DNA of 64,000 nucleotides from Angiostrongylus vasorum (lineage: Eukaryota; Nematoda; Chromadorea; Rhabditida; Metastrongylidae), in the NCBI GenBank assembly GCA_018806985.1, contig JADANN010000434.1, positions 1,426,001 to 1,490,000 of the forward strand, given 5' to 3'. Made by a program: the position numbers and the translations under genes. This document shows, in pieces, positions 1-10,010 of the stretch. How positions within the stretch are numbered: the stretch's first letter is position 1; each line of letters opens with the position of its first letter. The notes below the pieces were generated by a model. That model worked only from the letters and a program-made list of their open reading frames with translations. It did no database searches and was not told the origin of the DNA.

Positions 1-235
1 GCTTCAGATTAACTGAGCTCAATGCCGATTTGTACTCTCAAGATCACTCCCGTTGATGTGTGATTGTTGATAGCACCGTTAGGTTAAAAAGCTGGCTGAC
101 AAAAAGGCAAAGGGCTTTGGTTGGTGTGGTGTATAGCACGTGAGGTTCGGAAAGGGTAATCGCGGGTTCGAATCCCACTGAATTCTCGAATTTTGTTCTT
201 ATTTCAGCACCACTTTAGTTCATTTCATCTTAAAA
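1..235 (+). repeat. SINE-2 copy cut by window start
   Basis: Contains CAATGCCGATTTGT, CCCGTTGATGTGTGATTG and a tRNA-like module with a perfect B box (GGGTTCGAATCCC, 165-177). SINE-2 is a second tRNA-like family unrelated in body to SINE-1. Confidence 0.75.
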
Positions 236-1837
236 ATAAGTGATGGATTTTATGACTCTATTTTTTCTGCCTCGGTGTGGAACAGTTTTCCTTGTTTCTA
301 CCAGCTGAACTAATTTCTCTATTTAAATCTCTGACTTTTTCAGGAACCACAGATGGTTGGGTACGTTACAGATGGCGGATATGGTATATTTTTTCTTAAG
401 GAACCAGATGTGGAATAGATCAGACGAATTCCTTAGCGCCCATATTGGATTCGAGTTATGTTTTCAGTACATGAGTAAGTTAAAAAGTTAACGCGTTCAT
501 TCTAACGATCTCCATGAGGCGAGTGATGTTATTAACATAAAAAAATAGCAGACAAATGAATTAATCGTAAGAAACTCTTAAGCATGAGTGACAAGCCAGA
601 AACATTTCTTGCCAAAATGAGTAACTATAAGATCCAGAAGATAAGGATCCGAAAGATATGTCCGTATAGAACGGTTGCGAAAGACAAAACAACAAGTAAT
701 AACCGCTGACTAAGATTTCATAATATCGGAAGACTGCCGAAATCAATAACGACCTCGACGACAATTTTAATTGTCGGCGCATTAAAGAATTCATCAGAAG
801 CATCGATCATAGGACCGATGGTGCACTAATTGAAGTCAACTTTTCAGATCTACAAAGAAGCTTTGCCATAGATTCGCTAACCAGAGAAGGGTTACGCAAA
901 GTACATGTTGTTGTCGATATCAGAAGATTTATGAACAAAATATTAACAGGGGACCTTCCGACCGAAGAGAAGAGAGTCGATTTCTACTGATCATTGCCAT
1001 CTCCTACATCTCACTATTGAGAGAAAAGATAGGACACTATCATCACCAGAAAAGGTGGCGCCACTAGAGCATTAGCCGAGTGAACGAGAAACTCCCACTG
1101 GCTTCATGAGATCCAGAGACACCACTCATGGTAAACACTCTATCAAAATCAACGTCTTATGTCTCTCATCGAACGTGAACATCACTCAGACAACAATATG
1201 AGTATGAAGGAAGTGAGATTCACTATATTTAGAAACAAATTCTGCCTGATCAATTCGCCATACCGACGCTCAGAACAGGGCTATCAGTTACTTATTCTTC
1301 TACGAGCAGTACCAGATCCATAAGACAGTATGATATGATATGATACGAGACCGTAAAACAGTCACACTAGCACTTGGTGTTTTTTACCTATAGTGTATCG
1401 TTCCAGTTACCTGGTTACTCTCAATAAAATCGGTAGAGATTTCGACGAAACGTGGACATAGGCGGGAGTTGTCGCTCGGAATGGATTGGGGATGGTCGAT
1501 CATAACGTCATGCGCTCAGAATATCGCTTTGCTCGGTGTTCACCGTGCTAACGAAATCCTGTGTTGAGACAAAAACAACTGTTGCGCAAGCACTAGATTC
1601 ACGGACTTGCGGGCTCATTATTTCAAGAGGTTTCTCCTTATTGAAAAGCAATAACCATAGCGCAAAGAGACGTATCAAATAAGGTAAGCGAACCTCTTCG
1701 CAGTCTCACTAGAAGATACCTCGTTTAAAGTTGAATGGAAGGAGACAGCAGTGGAGATCTACGGTCAGTAATTGCGCTAACAATTTTTTTGATGAAGTAG
1801 TAGCAATTATTTTATCGCATATAAATAACATTTTCTC
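236..1837. other. No recognised feature
   Basis: AT-rich, short scattered open frames only; no repeat family shared with the rest of the window was noticed. Confidence 0.6.
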
Positions 1838-1985
1838 TTAATGGTTTACCATCTCACTGCGACAAGAGGGCGTTCCTGTTTAGCGCAATGAGATGTAGAG
1901 GAGTTCACACTGAGAAAGGAAGACTGAGGTTGAAGAGTTCGATATTTTCATTCGGAAGTCCACCAAACGTTGAGTTTTAGAGTTC
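1838..1985 (+). repeat. R3 fragment, diverged
   Basis: TGGTTTACCATCTCACTGCG, GATGTAGAGGAGTTCAC and TTCATTCGGAAGTCC resemble the first 150 bases of R3. Confidence 0.45.
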
Positions 1986-2051
1986 AGTAATTAATGCATG
2001 ACCTCCGTTCCTCAAAAAAAAACATTGAAAATAAGAGGTAAAAAAAAGAAT

Positions 2052-2320
2052 GAAACTCTAGGCGTTGATCAATCTCTGAGGGATGCGCCATGCATTCGTC
2101 TTCATTAAGCATCGTTTGGAGATGATTGAATCTATATCTGGTCTTTACAATGACTCGCAGTGGTCTACCGATGTATCGAGCCAGTGTTGCCATCCTCCCA
2201 GACAAGTCTGATACCAATTTGCCGACCCCGGCAGGATGGAAGGCTCGGTGAGCCATGGGCACGGGGATCGATTCCACGTGTGTTGCAGGGCGCCTCGGAC
2301 CACTGCTCCACAAGCGCCCC
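2052..2320 (-). repeat. SINE-1 copy (tRNA-derived)
   Basis: Full-length minus copy from GGGGCGCTTGTGGAGCAGTG (tRNA-like head with A box) to the tail GATCAACGCC. Shared body: GGATCGATTCC-type B box, GCCATGGG, TTTGCCGACCCC, TGTCTGGGAGGAT, CATCGGTAGACCAC. Confidence 0.85.
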
Positions 2321-2554
2321 TTTTTAAATACGAGATATCACTGCATAAATGTGAAGCAGTTTGCTCGAACGAACAGAGTTTACGGGGCTGTTCAGACGCG
2401 CAATGGAGACCAGTGAACTGTTCACTGGAACTCTCCTGAGTTATTCAACGACTAATAAGATTACAGATAATTCGTCGTTTTCTATCTCAGCAATCGCGGG
2501 GTTGTTAAACAGCATACGTTTACTTCCATACAATAACACACATACAACACAACC

Positions 2555-2592
2555 GTAGCTGACGTTTCGGCAGAATCGCCTTCTTCAGAGCC
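2555..2592 (-). ncRNA. Hammerhead-like motif in fold-back, left
   Basis: Minus strand: GGCT, CTGAAGA, A, GGC-GATTCT-GCC, GAAA, CGTC, AGCTAC. All invariant core bases are present; a bulged A precedes stem II. Confidence 0.5.
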
Positions 2593-2767
2593 TGGAAGGG
2601 TACACTAATACGCAACTCACTGGGTCAAATGTGGAAAACAGGTGAAAAAAAGAAGTAGGTTTTTTCGAGAAGCCGTTGATCTTGTAATTAACATGCAGAT
2701 TTTCATCTTTCTATTTGTGCTATTGAAGCATTTGACCTAGTAAGTTGCGTACTAGTGTACCCTTCCA

Positions 2768-2805
2768 GGCTCTGAAGAAGGCGATTCTGCCGAAACGTCA
2801 GCTAC
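2768..2805 (+). ncRNA. Hammerhead-like motif in fold-back, right
   Basis: Plus strand, identical to the left copy: GGCT, CTGAAGA, A, GGC-GATTCT-GCC, GAAA, CGTC, AGCTAC. Confidence 0.5.
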
Positions 2806-3009
2806 GATTGTGTTGTATGTGTGTTACTGTATGGGAGTAAACGTATGTTGCTTTAACAACCTTGTGATTGCTGAGAGAGAAAGCGACGAATGCATAATCG
2901 AATGCCGAGGTTAATAGAAAGTCGATCCTGAGTACTATTACAGATAATGTAGATGAGTTACTTTCTTACAAGAATCCCATTTTTGCGCGTTACGAATGAC
3001 GAATGATAG

Positions 3010-3210
3010 AGGATGAAACGTTCAGCGTTGATCTATCCCTTATGGTTGCGCCATATATTCGAACCAATGAAAAATGCAGTGTCCTATCGAATATCAAGTT
3101 AGTGGTTTTAACCATCCCATGAGCTTGTTTCCAATTATGCCAACGTACTAGGGATGGGAGGTCTGGTTGACTTAAGACAAAGGATCGAACCAAAGATCGG
3201 ATGTTCATTG
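3010..3210 (-). repeat. SINE-1 copy, strongly diverged
   Basis: Recognised by the tail TTCAGCGTTGATCTATCCCT and the head-side GGATCGAACCAAAGATC; the middle is only weakly similar. Confidence 0.5.
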
Positions 3211-3414
3211 TAGGATTCTTCGAACCCTTGCATCATCGCGACATTTTCGAATTCAAATCCTATGATAAAACTGTGGTTTATTCACAATGGAAAAAAATAA
3301 GCTAGAGCTAACTTTCGAAACTGTTAGTGGGAAATATTGGTGGTATTTTCTTAAAGAGGTTTAGCAGCACAACCACAGCTTTTATAAGACGAATGATGCG
3401 GGGTATGAGTAAAA

Positions 3415-3595
3415 CTCCGAATAGCTGACGAGCTTCGAATCCGCGATTACCCTTTCGGGGGAATTGGGTGGTCCCGTGCTCGAAGCTGGCCTCGGGCCCA
3501 AGTTTTTGCAAATATCTCACCATCACTGTGGTAGGACCGCATATAACATCCTGCCATGAAAAAAATAATAGGCATTCAGTAAAAAGCTATACATT
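3415..3595. repeat. SINE-2 composite, two orientations
   Basis: Minus-oriented module (CTTCGAATCCGCGATTACCC) at 3433 is followed by a plus-oriented tail (TTTGCAAATATCTCACCATC, CATAACATCCTGCCATGAAA). Confidence 0.6.
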
Positions 3596-3660
3596 TTAAG
3601 TTAAACAGCTCTTATATTTTCCCAACAAAAAAATATTGTCTATTCAAGTACTTCTGCAAA

Positions 3661-3925
3661 GGGCGTGTGTAGCGCAGTGGTCTGAGGCGCCCTGCAACGG
3701 AGAATCGATCCCTGCGCCCATGGCTCACCAAGCCTTCCATCCCTTCGGGATCGGCAAATTTGTACCAGACTTATCTGGGAGGATAGCAGCACTGGCTCGA
3801 TACATCGGCAGGGCACCACGACTCATTGTAAAGGCCAGATATGCACTCGGTCACCTCCAAACGATGCTTAGTGAAGTCGAAAGCGTGGCGCATCCCTAAG
3901 GGATTGATCAACGCCGAGAGCTTTT
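3661..3925 (+). repeat. SINE-1 copy, well preserved
   Basis: Begins GGGCGTGTGTAGCGCAGTGG. TAGCGCAGTGG fits the RNA polymerase III A box (TRGYNNARNGG) and GAATCGATCCC, about 30 bases on, fits the B box. Ends GATCAACGCCGAGAGCTTTT. Confidence 0.9.
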
Positions 3926-4346
3926 AAGAAAGAGGTTTAGTATTTCTGGTTGCAATAATTGTTTGATATTAGATAATAAAATGACTGAAACTACGCAATT
4001 AATATCAATATCGTTGATGCAATGACAATGGTGAAATTAGCCAGCTGAAATGTCACATGTGTTATCCTATAAAGTTCCATAAATTCTATTATTCCACATA
4101 AAGCATAAAATTTCACTTTATGGCACATTCTGCTTAGCAAATAAAGGTCTGTCCTCTTATTCACTTTTTTTTCTTTACGAAACCGTCTGCAAGAGGAGTG
4201 CAGATTTCAAGATTGCATCAATAACCCAATCTTCTTCAAGACTATATGGGCGCTACTTTCGAAGAAAAAAGAAAGGAGAAAAAAGGGCTTATGCTGCACT
4301 AAGACTGTAAGGAGCAGAAATCTAGAGGTGAGAGATAACCTTCTTA

Positions 4347-4640
4347 AAACAAACCCGGGCGGTCGCTGCTTGGACCCTGCCGCGGACCAACCAAGCGCCC
4401 TATCCTTCCGGATTCGGGAAAGTGGTGTCGGACTTCTCTGGAAAGAGCTCTCTCCGGTCCAAAAAGGCTACTGACACCCTTGTGATGAAGATCTAGAAAG
4501 GCCCTAACACGGTTAACCAGAGGGAGTCTACTCAAGCAACAGCAGAGCACATATTCAAATCGGAAGAGCTTTATAACGACGGATTGAAGAAGACGAATGG
4601 AATGAAGGAACTGCTGGGTGGGAAACACAGAGTATATTGT
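4347..4640 (+). repeat. SINE-3 copy
   Basis: Shares CCAACCAAGC, TCGGACTTCTCTGGA and the distal GAAGACGAATGGAATGAAGG block with 37560-37880. The head resembles SINE-1 around TTCGGGAAAGTGGTG but the 3' half is unrelated. Confidence 0.6.
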
Positions 4641-4832
4641 GCCGGGCGATGTGATTAAAAAGAAGTAGAAAACTGAGAAATCGTTGTTAAAGCTATAGAG
4701 GAAGGAAAAAACTCAATGGAACTGCTCTTTCGCCATTCTTAAAATATGAATAGATTTTCCTGCCGTGAAAAAGGATCTTGTAAAAATGAAATACTACTTT
4801 TTATAACTAAAGTGAAGCTAAAATGTTTAATA

Positions 4833-5010
4833 AACTTCGGAACGCAGGTGTCTGCGGTGCCGATCGAACTCGCTATTACCTTTTCCGGGGTCTAACACGT
4901 TCACCGCCGCATCATGCGGGACCTTCGGCTCGCCTTTCTCTCAGCCGTGTTTTGTAGGTGCTATCAGCAATCACTCATCAACGGGATTGATCTGGGAAGC
5001 ACATGTCGGC
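4833..5010 (-). repeat. SINE-2 copy
   Basis: AGGTGTCTGCGGTGCCGATC, CGCTATTACCTTTTCCGGGG, CACGTTCACCGCCGC, then GCAATCACTCATCAACGGGA. Confidence 0.75.
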
Positions 5011-5483
5011 TTCTACTACTTTTTATATTCTTTTATAGAAGTGCAACATTAGCTTTTCGTCTGAAAGAATTCCTAATTTTCAGGATTTAATAGAATGCCA
5101 TTTATAAAGTTCAAAAGCATTAAAGGCGTCTGTGTGTAATGCTGCTTTTCAACTGCTTCTTACCACAGACAAAAATTGAGCCAAACAACGAAAAAAACTG
5201 CCAATAGCCATTTTTCAAAGTCTGTTTCTCTTGTGATAATTGATAAAATGATAACTAATAATTATCATCTATTGCTATGTTGTTATGTAGTGAATTCTGC
5301 AAAATCACTTATAACTAGTATTAGTAGAATAATAATGTTGTTGAAAAACGAGATTTGTCTCTAGGAACGTCTGTATACCGTAATACTCTTCTAATTGAGT
5401 TATCACAGGTAATCACTCAAATTATTTAAGCTAAGGGGATATGCAAAATAAGGACCTAACAGCGAAGATAGACAAATAAATAA

Positions 5484-5750
5484 AGGATGAAGTTTTTGGC
5501 GTTGATCTATCCCTTAGGGATGGGCCATGCAATGGATTTAAGGATCGTTGGAGATGACTGAGTGCAAATCTGATTCATAGAATGACTTATGCTCGCCTAG
5601 CGATGGATCAGGTAAGTGCTGCTATCCTCCCAGATAAGTCCTGTGCCAGTCTGCTGTCATCAGAGCGATAGGGACTTGGTGTGGAAGGAGCGTGGGATCG
5701 AACCAGAGACCACGTGTGTGTGGCAGGATACCTCTAACCACGCTTCTTGC
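5484..5750 (-). repeat. SINE-1 copy, diverged
   Basis: Tail GGCGTTGATCTATCCCTTAG, body CCTCCCAGATAAGTCC, head GGATCGAACCAGAGACCACG. Several indels. Confidence 0.75.
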
Positions 5751-6166
5751 AACGAGTAAAGAACTGAGCAAAACGTTGTTCTGTTTGAATATCAAGTTCT
5801 CCGCGAACCGTATTATCCCTCAAACACAAGGGGACACCACATGTCCTTCTGCAACACATAGGGCTTGTCTAGTTTTTTTAGCGACGACTGAACGCCAACA
5901 TTAACAGCACTATAGCTTTAAGCAGTCAATAAACAGTCGATTACCTTAGTCTGACAGTGCTGTTATGTAATATGAATACAAGCGAAAAAGACTCCGGAAA
6001 AGAAGATCACATTGTCTTAAGTGAAATCGATTCGCAGACGCTCCGCATTACCAGAAGAAGGCAGTGGCTAGCCAGCCTGCCACTGAGAACGCAAAATAAA
6101 CGGTGGCTTTTTTCTCACAATCACTCGTTGCTATTGTTATGTGGTCGTCAATAAAAAACACTGAAG

Positions 6167-6433
6167 ATCACAATGTTGACTTTCTATTTACTGCCTCTTA
6201 CTAGTTTTTACGGCAGGGTATTATTTGTGAAACAACCACAATGATGCTGAGATATTTGCAAAACTCGGATCGCAGGTGTCTGCGGTGTGCAACGAACGCG
6301 CTATGGTCCTTTCTAGGGAGTAACGCGCTCACCACCACACCATGTGGGTCCTTCGTTTTGTGGTTGTTTCACAAATAATACCCTGCCGTAAAAACTAGTA
6401 AGAGGCAGTAAATAAAAAGTCAACATTGTGAAT
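6167..6433. repeat. Nearly perfect 72-base inverted repeat (hairpin)
   Basis: Left arm 6169-6241 and right arm 6358-6431 are reverse complements with one mismatch seen (TTTCTATT versus TTTTTATT). The loop is about 117 bases. Confidence 0.9.
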
Positions 6434-6960
6434 TTCAACTACAACCTCAGCCTAACTGGGTTCAATGCCGATTTGGGCTCCCCAGACCAATCCCGTTGAC
6501 GGGTGATTGCTGATGGCAAAAAGATCTATAGAACTAGCTGAGAGACAGGTGAAACGAAGGACCCGCATAGTGTGGTGGTGAACGCGTTACTCCCCGGAAA
6601 GGACAATAACGCGTTCGTTCCCCACCATAGGCACCTGCGGTCAGAGTTTCGCAAATATCTTAGCATTATAGAAGGTATGTTTCGCAACATACCCTGCCAT
6701 TAAAAGAATAAGAAGTAAATAAAAAAGTTAAAATTGTGATTATAACTACAGCCTCAGCTTAATTGGGTTTGATGCCGACTTGGACTCCCCAGATTAATCC
6801 CGTCAACGGGTGATTGGTGATGGCATTGATTGATAGAACTAGCTGAGAGACAGGCAAAACGAAGGACCCGCATGGTGTGGTAGTGAGCGTGTTACTCCCC
6901 GGAAAGGACAATAGCGCGTTCGTTCTCCATCGCAGACACTCTGAAGATAGTCGGATAGAC
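6169..6960. repeat. SINE-2 cluster: inverted pair plus tandem copies
   Basis: A minus-oriented partial copy (6169-6360) mirrors the start of a plus copy (6358-6725), which is followed about 305 bases later by a second plus copy (6725-6960). Shared plus-strand landmarks: CCTCAGCYTAAYTGGGTT, CCCGTYRACGGGTGATTG, CCCGGAAAGGACAATA. Confidence 0.85.
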
Positions 6961-7170
6961 AGAAAACGACGTTTGCCGAAGACGAGAAGAACGGGAGAGA
7001 AGTAGACCTGAGCACAGTGAGTGGCCGGCCGTAATGACTTGTCAGATGTCGTGAAGAAGATAATTTATAAGCGTTGTTAATGCCTTTTTACTGTTTTATA
7101 GAGCGTCAGTTGCTTGTTTTATCAGTATATTCGGAGATGTACCACGGAGAATCCTAAGATCCAGGAGCAG

Positions 7171-7338
<168 letters not shown>

Positions 7339-7419
7339 CGACTAAATGAAATGTGAAATTACTTGACAAAAAAAACATGAAAGGACAGACAGATTTTCAG
7401 TCAGACAAAGAGAAATAAT

Positions 7420-7842
7420 ATTTCGAAACCGACTTTCCTTTAACCTTTGTGTGACTGATCAGTACGCATTCTTTTTTTATGAGCTTACACGAGGCTGATA
7501 AATATGTTCATTTTCGGCTAACGTTTTCGACGTCTTCGCCTTCATCAGAGCCGTTGATCCGAGTCGATGGTCCACGCTTGCTATTCGTATCGATGTGGCG
7601 GATTTGCCTTCGTGCCGAGTCAGGTCTTCCTCAGCGGGCCATCTCATCGAATGAGGCATATTCACTCCGTGATGCCCTTTTATACATGATGCTGATGGTG
7701 GACATAACGATAATGTCCGGTGATAAGAACTTGTTTTCCTTCCGGACAGTGCATCGTGTAGAAGTCGGTGTTATCATCAGCTAGTACAAAGCATAGTAAA
7801 ATTTCGAAACCGACTTTCCTTTAACCTCGGTGTGACTGATCA
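7420..7842 (-). mobile_element. PLE-related non-autonomous element between long direct repeats
   Basis: A 42-base direct repeat (7420-7461 and 7801-7842, two mismatches; starts ATTTCGAAACCGAC) flanks about 340 bases. The interior has ACACGAGGCTG near the left, a hammerhead-like motif at 7516-7552, and is related by eye over its length to 14757-15081. Long direct repeats recall PLE pseudo-LTRs. Confidence 0.6.
7516..7552 (-). ncRNA. Hammerhead-like motif with CTGATGA core
   Basis: Minus strand: GGCT, consensus CTGATGA, hairpin GGCG-AAGA-CGTC (one G-T wobble), GAAA, then ACGTTAGCC, where AGCC can pair with GGCT. It is the copy closest to the canonical core in the window. Confidence 0.5.
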
Positions 7843-8384
7843 ATATGATAAATCAATCTGATAATGACTGATTAATTAACTCGTCTAAGCTCATCAAGAA
7901 AAAACACATAAAGAGAAATAACTTTCTCGATAAAAAATACTTTCTTTTCACACTGAAAATTAATGAAAATGTTGTAAAGAACAGGGAAAAAAAAAGAATC
8001 ACAGGAAAAGAAACTTACAAGAATCGTAGCTACGAGGGTAGGAATCGGCATTCGAAAGGCATTCAAGGAACATACATTCCTTTGAAAGCATTTTCGCCCA
8101 GGGAATGGAAACACGACAAGATTCAGGGAGTGCCAAAATTTGAACGCCATGCGATATTTATACCAGATCACATGTGTTACGCTTTTGCAAAAGAAAAGTC
8201 CATTTAACCAACACGTGCTGAGAATTACCACAGGTGTGTGTATGTTCATTATGCATTTTTTTGCCCACAATAACTTCCAACTATTCGCCCAGTCTTCGCA
8301 TTGATCACCGAATGATCCGAGAGGTGGCATGTAAGTGTTGCCCAGCAGGACCCCAGTGAACCACCAATAGCATCATCCTCTGCT

Positions 8385-8570
8385 TTTTGGGGTCCCCCTA
8401 AGCGACACAGCGACCCTCGCAGGGGAGCCTCGGCTCCTGCCTCGTCCGGCCCCCTGGCCGCCGGCGGTGCCCATGGGGGGCGGCCGGCCGCCCGTCGCCG
8501 CCGGGACGTCGTGTCACGTGCCCGGCATGCGCCGGATTCCCGTCGATTCGGTCTATGCGGCCGTGTCCTT
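8385..8570. other. Isolated very GC-rich island
   Basis: About 185 bases dominated by G and C (GGCCGCCGGCGG, GGGGGGCGGCCGGCCGCCCG, GTCGCCGCCGGGACGTCG) in AT-rich DNA. Frames are open on both strands across it (e.g. minus 8698-8249), as expected from composition. No protein family was recognised. It could be a CpG promoter, an unannotated first exon or foreign DNA. Confidence 0.6.
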
Positions 8571-9517
8571 GATCTTTGCATTTTTTTTCGACATGTCGAA
8601 ACAACGTATTCTCCCTTTTTTTGTGACGCAAGACACCTAACATCACAATCTTCATGGTTTGTTCCGGAAACAGTGGTCACACTTCCATGTCCTGTCAAAG
8701 AAGCGTTTAGGTTTTTGGGCTTATAAATATATTATATCCTAACAACTCACAAGGCTAAATTCTTATGTTCTTTAGCAGATTCGTACTGTACTATAGAGTG
8801 GGGATCATTGAGAAGTCGTAAACCGATCGAGAAGAGTACATCACGAGTTTGCTGTCATGTTACGAGGAGCCGTCAGTAGTAAAAGACACATCTGGGTTAC
8901 AACGGCAACAAACTGCAACCGAGGAATGTCTTAGCTACAACGTTTGCGTCTCAGCACCATGGCGACAATAGGGTCCAGTCAGCAGGAAACCAACCTCAGC
9001 AAACTGGTAATGGATAATGTCTCAGAGTAATATGACGGAAAAAAAGGAGATGCACTTTCTAGTAGAATATCACATTGAGAGTACCAGTGATTATAGATGA
9101 GTAGCACAGCAAAAAAGATCTAAAGTCAAAATTTCCGCTTTCGTGAACACCTTAAGGCGTCGCGAGACCACTATCGGGTAGAATGTCATGCGACTATCCT
9201 ACAACAAGAGTCAGGACAAAAAAAGACATTCATTAGCGAAAAAGATGGAAGAAAAGGCCGTGGTAGAAAACGGAGATTTATGAGTTTTCAGCTTACACGT
9301 AGAGATTTTTAGGAAGATGCTCAGTGTTGGAAAGAGGGATTAATCGTTGCTTGTCGAGAAAGAAATCAGCAGACGTAGTGAAAATGTTGGCAGACAGAGT
9401 GCACGCGAAAGACGTGACTAAGTGATCGCACGATTTGTACGGCGAAAGAACGCATTGCAGAGAAAAACTTTCCGAAAATACTACATAATAATTTCTAGGG
9501 GGCAATCAAATAATTCT

Positions 9518-10010
9518 GTCTTAACTTTCATTTACTGCTTAATCCTTTTTCATGACTGGGTAGTGTGTGAAATACAATGCTACCACAAGGATGCTGAGAT
9601 ACGAGCAAAACTCAGAGCATCAGGTGCGCTTCAAACACGTGAGTACCCTTTTCGGGGGCTCATCTGTTATCCACTGCACCATCGAGGCTGTTATTTTGTC
9701 TTCATCTTAGTCAGTTTTTACTCTAACGCTTCTATCAGCAATCACCCGTTAACGGGAATTACCTGGGGAGCAAAATTGGCATGTCTCTTCCTTGTCGTTG
9801 CAATTGTCATCGTACGAAGCCATGAAAAAAGAGTTGGTATTAAATAAGAGTCAGGACATTGTGATTTCGACAGCAGCTTCAGCCTAACCGGGTTCACTGC
9901 CAATTTGTGCTCCCTAGATCATTCGCGCTAACAGGGTGGTTGCTGATAGCACCGTTAGAGTAAAGAACTGGTTGAGAGAAAGGCAAAGCAGAGGCATAGT
10001 ATACCAGCGA
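9518..10010. repeat. SINE-2 pair, opposite orientations
   Basis: Minus copy at 9518-9830 (GCAATCACCCGTTAACGGGA at 9740) and plus copy at 9850-10010 (CAGCCTAACCGGGTTCACTG). Confidence 0.75.

Larger units (their letters stand above)
2480..2895. mobile_element. Collapsed head-to-head PLE fold-back
   Basis: Left arm 2480-2640 and right arm 2690-2895 are inverted copies of the same PLE 3' end seen at 50025 and 52530 (shared: AGCAATCGCGGGGTTGTT, TTACTTCCATACAATA, GTAGCTGACGTTTCGGC). Only about 50-100 bases separate the arms, so this looks like an internally deleted derivative of the head-to-head dimer. It is followed by GCCGAGGTTAATAGAAAGTC (about 2902), a motif that also flanks the PLEs at about 44815 and 49965. 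Confidence 0.82.

Noticed and set aside
161..178. Possible tRNA gene (perfect B box)
   Set aside because: The surrounding sequence is SINE-2 body and no full cloverleaf with acceptor stem could be drawn.
7872..8698. Two long overlapping minus open frames (152 and 149 codons)
   Set aside because: One is AT-rich Phe/Leu-rich sequence and the other spans the GC island; different frames, no family motif, no splice support.
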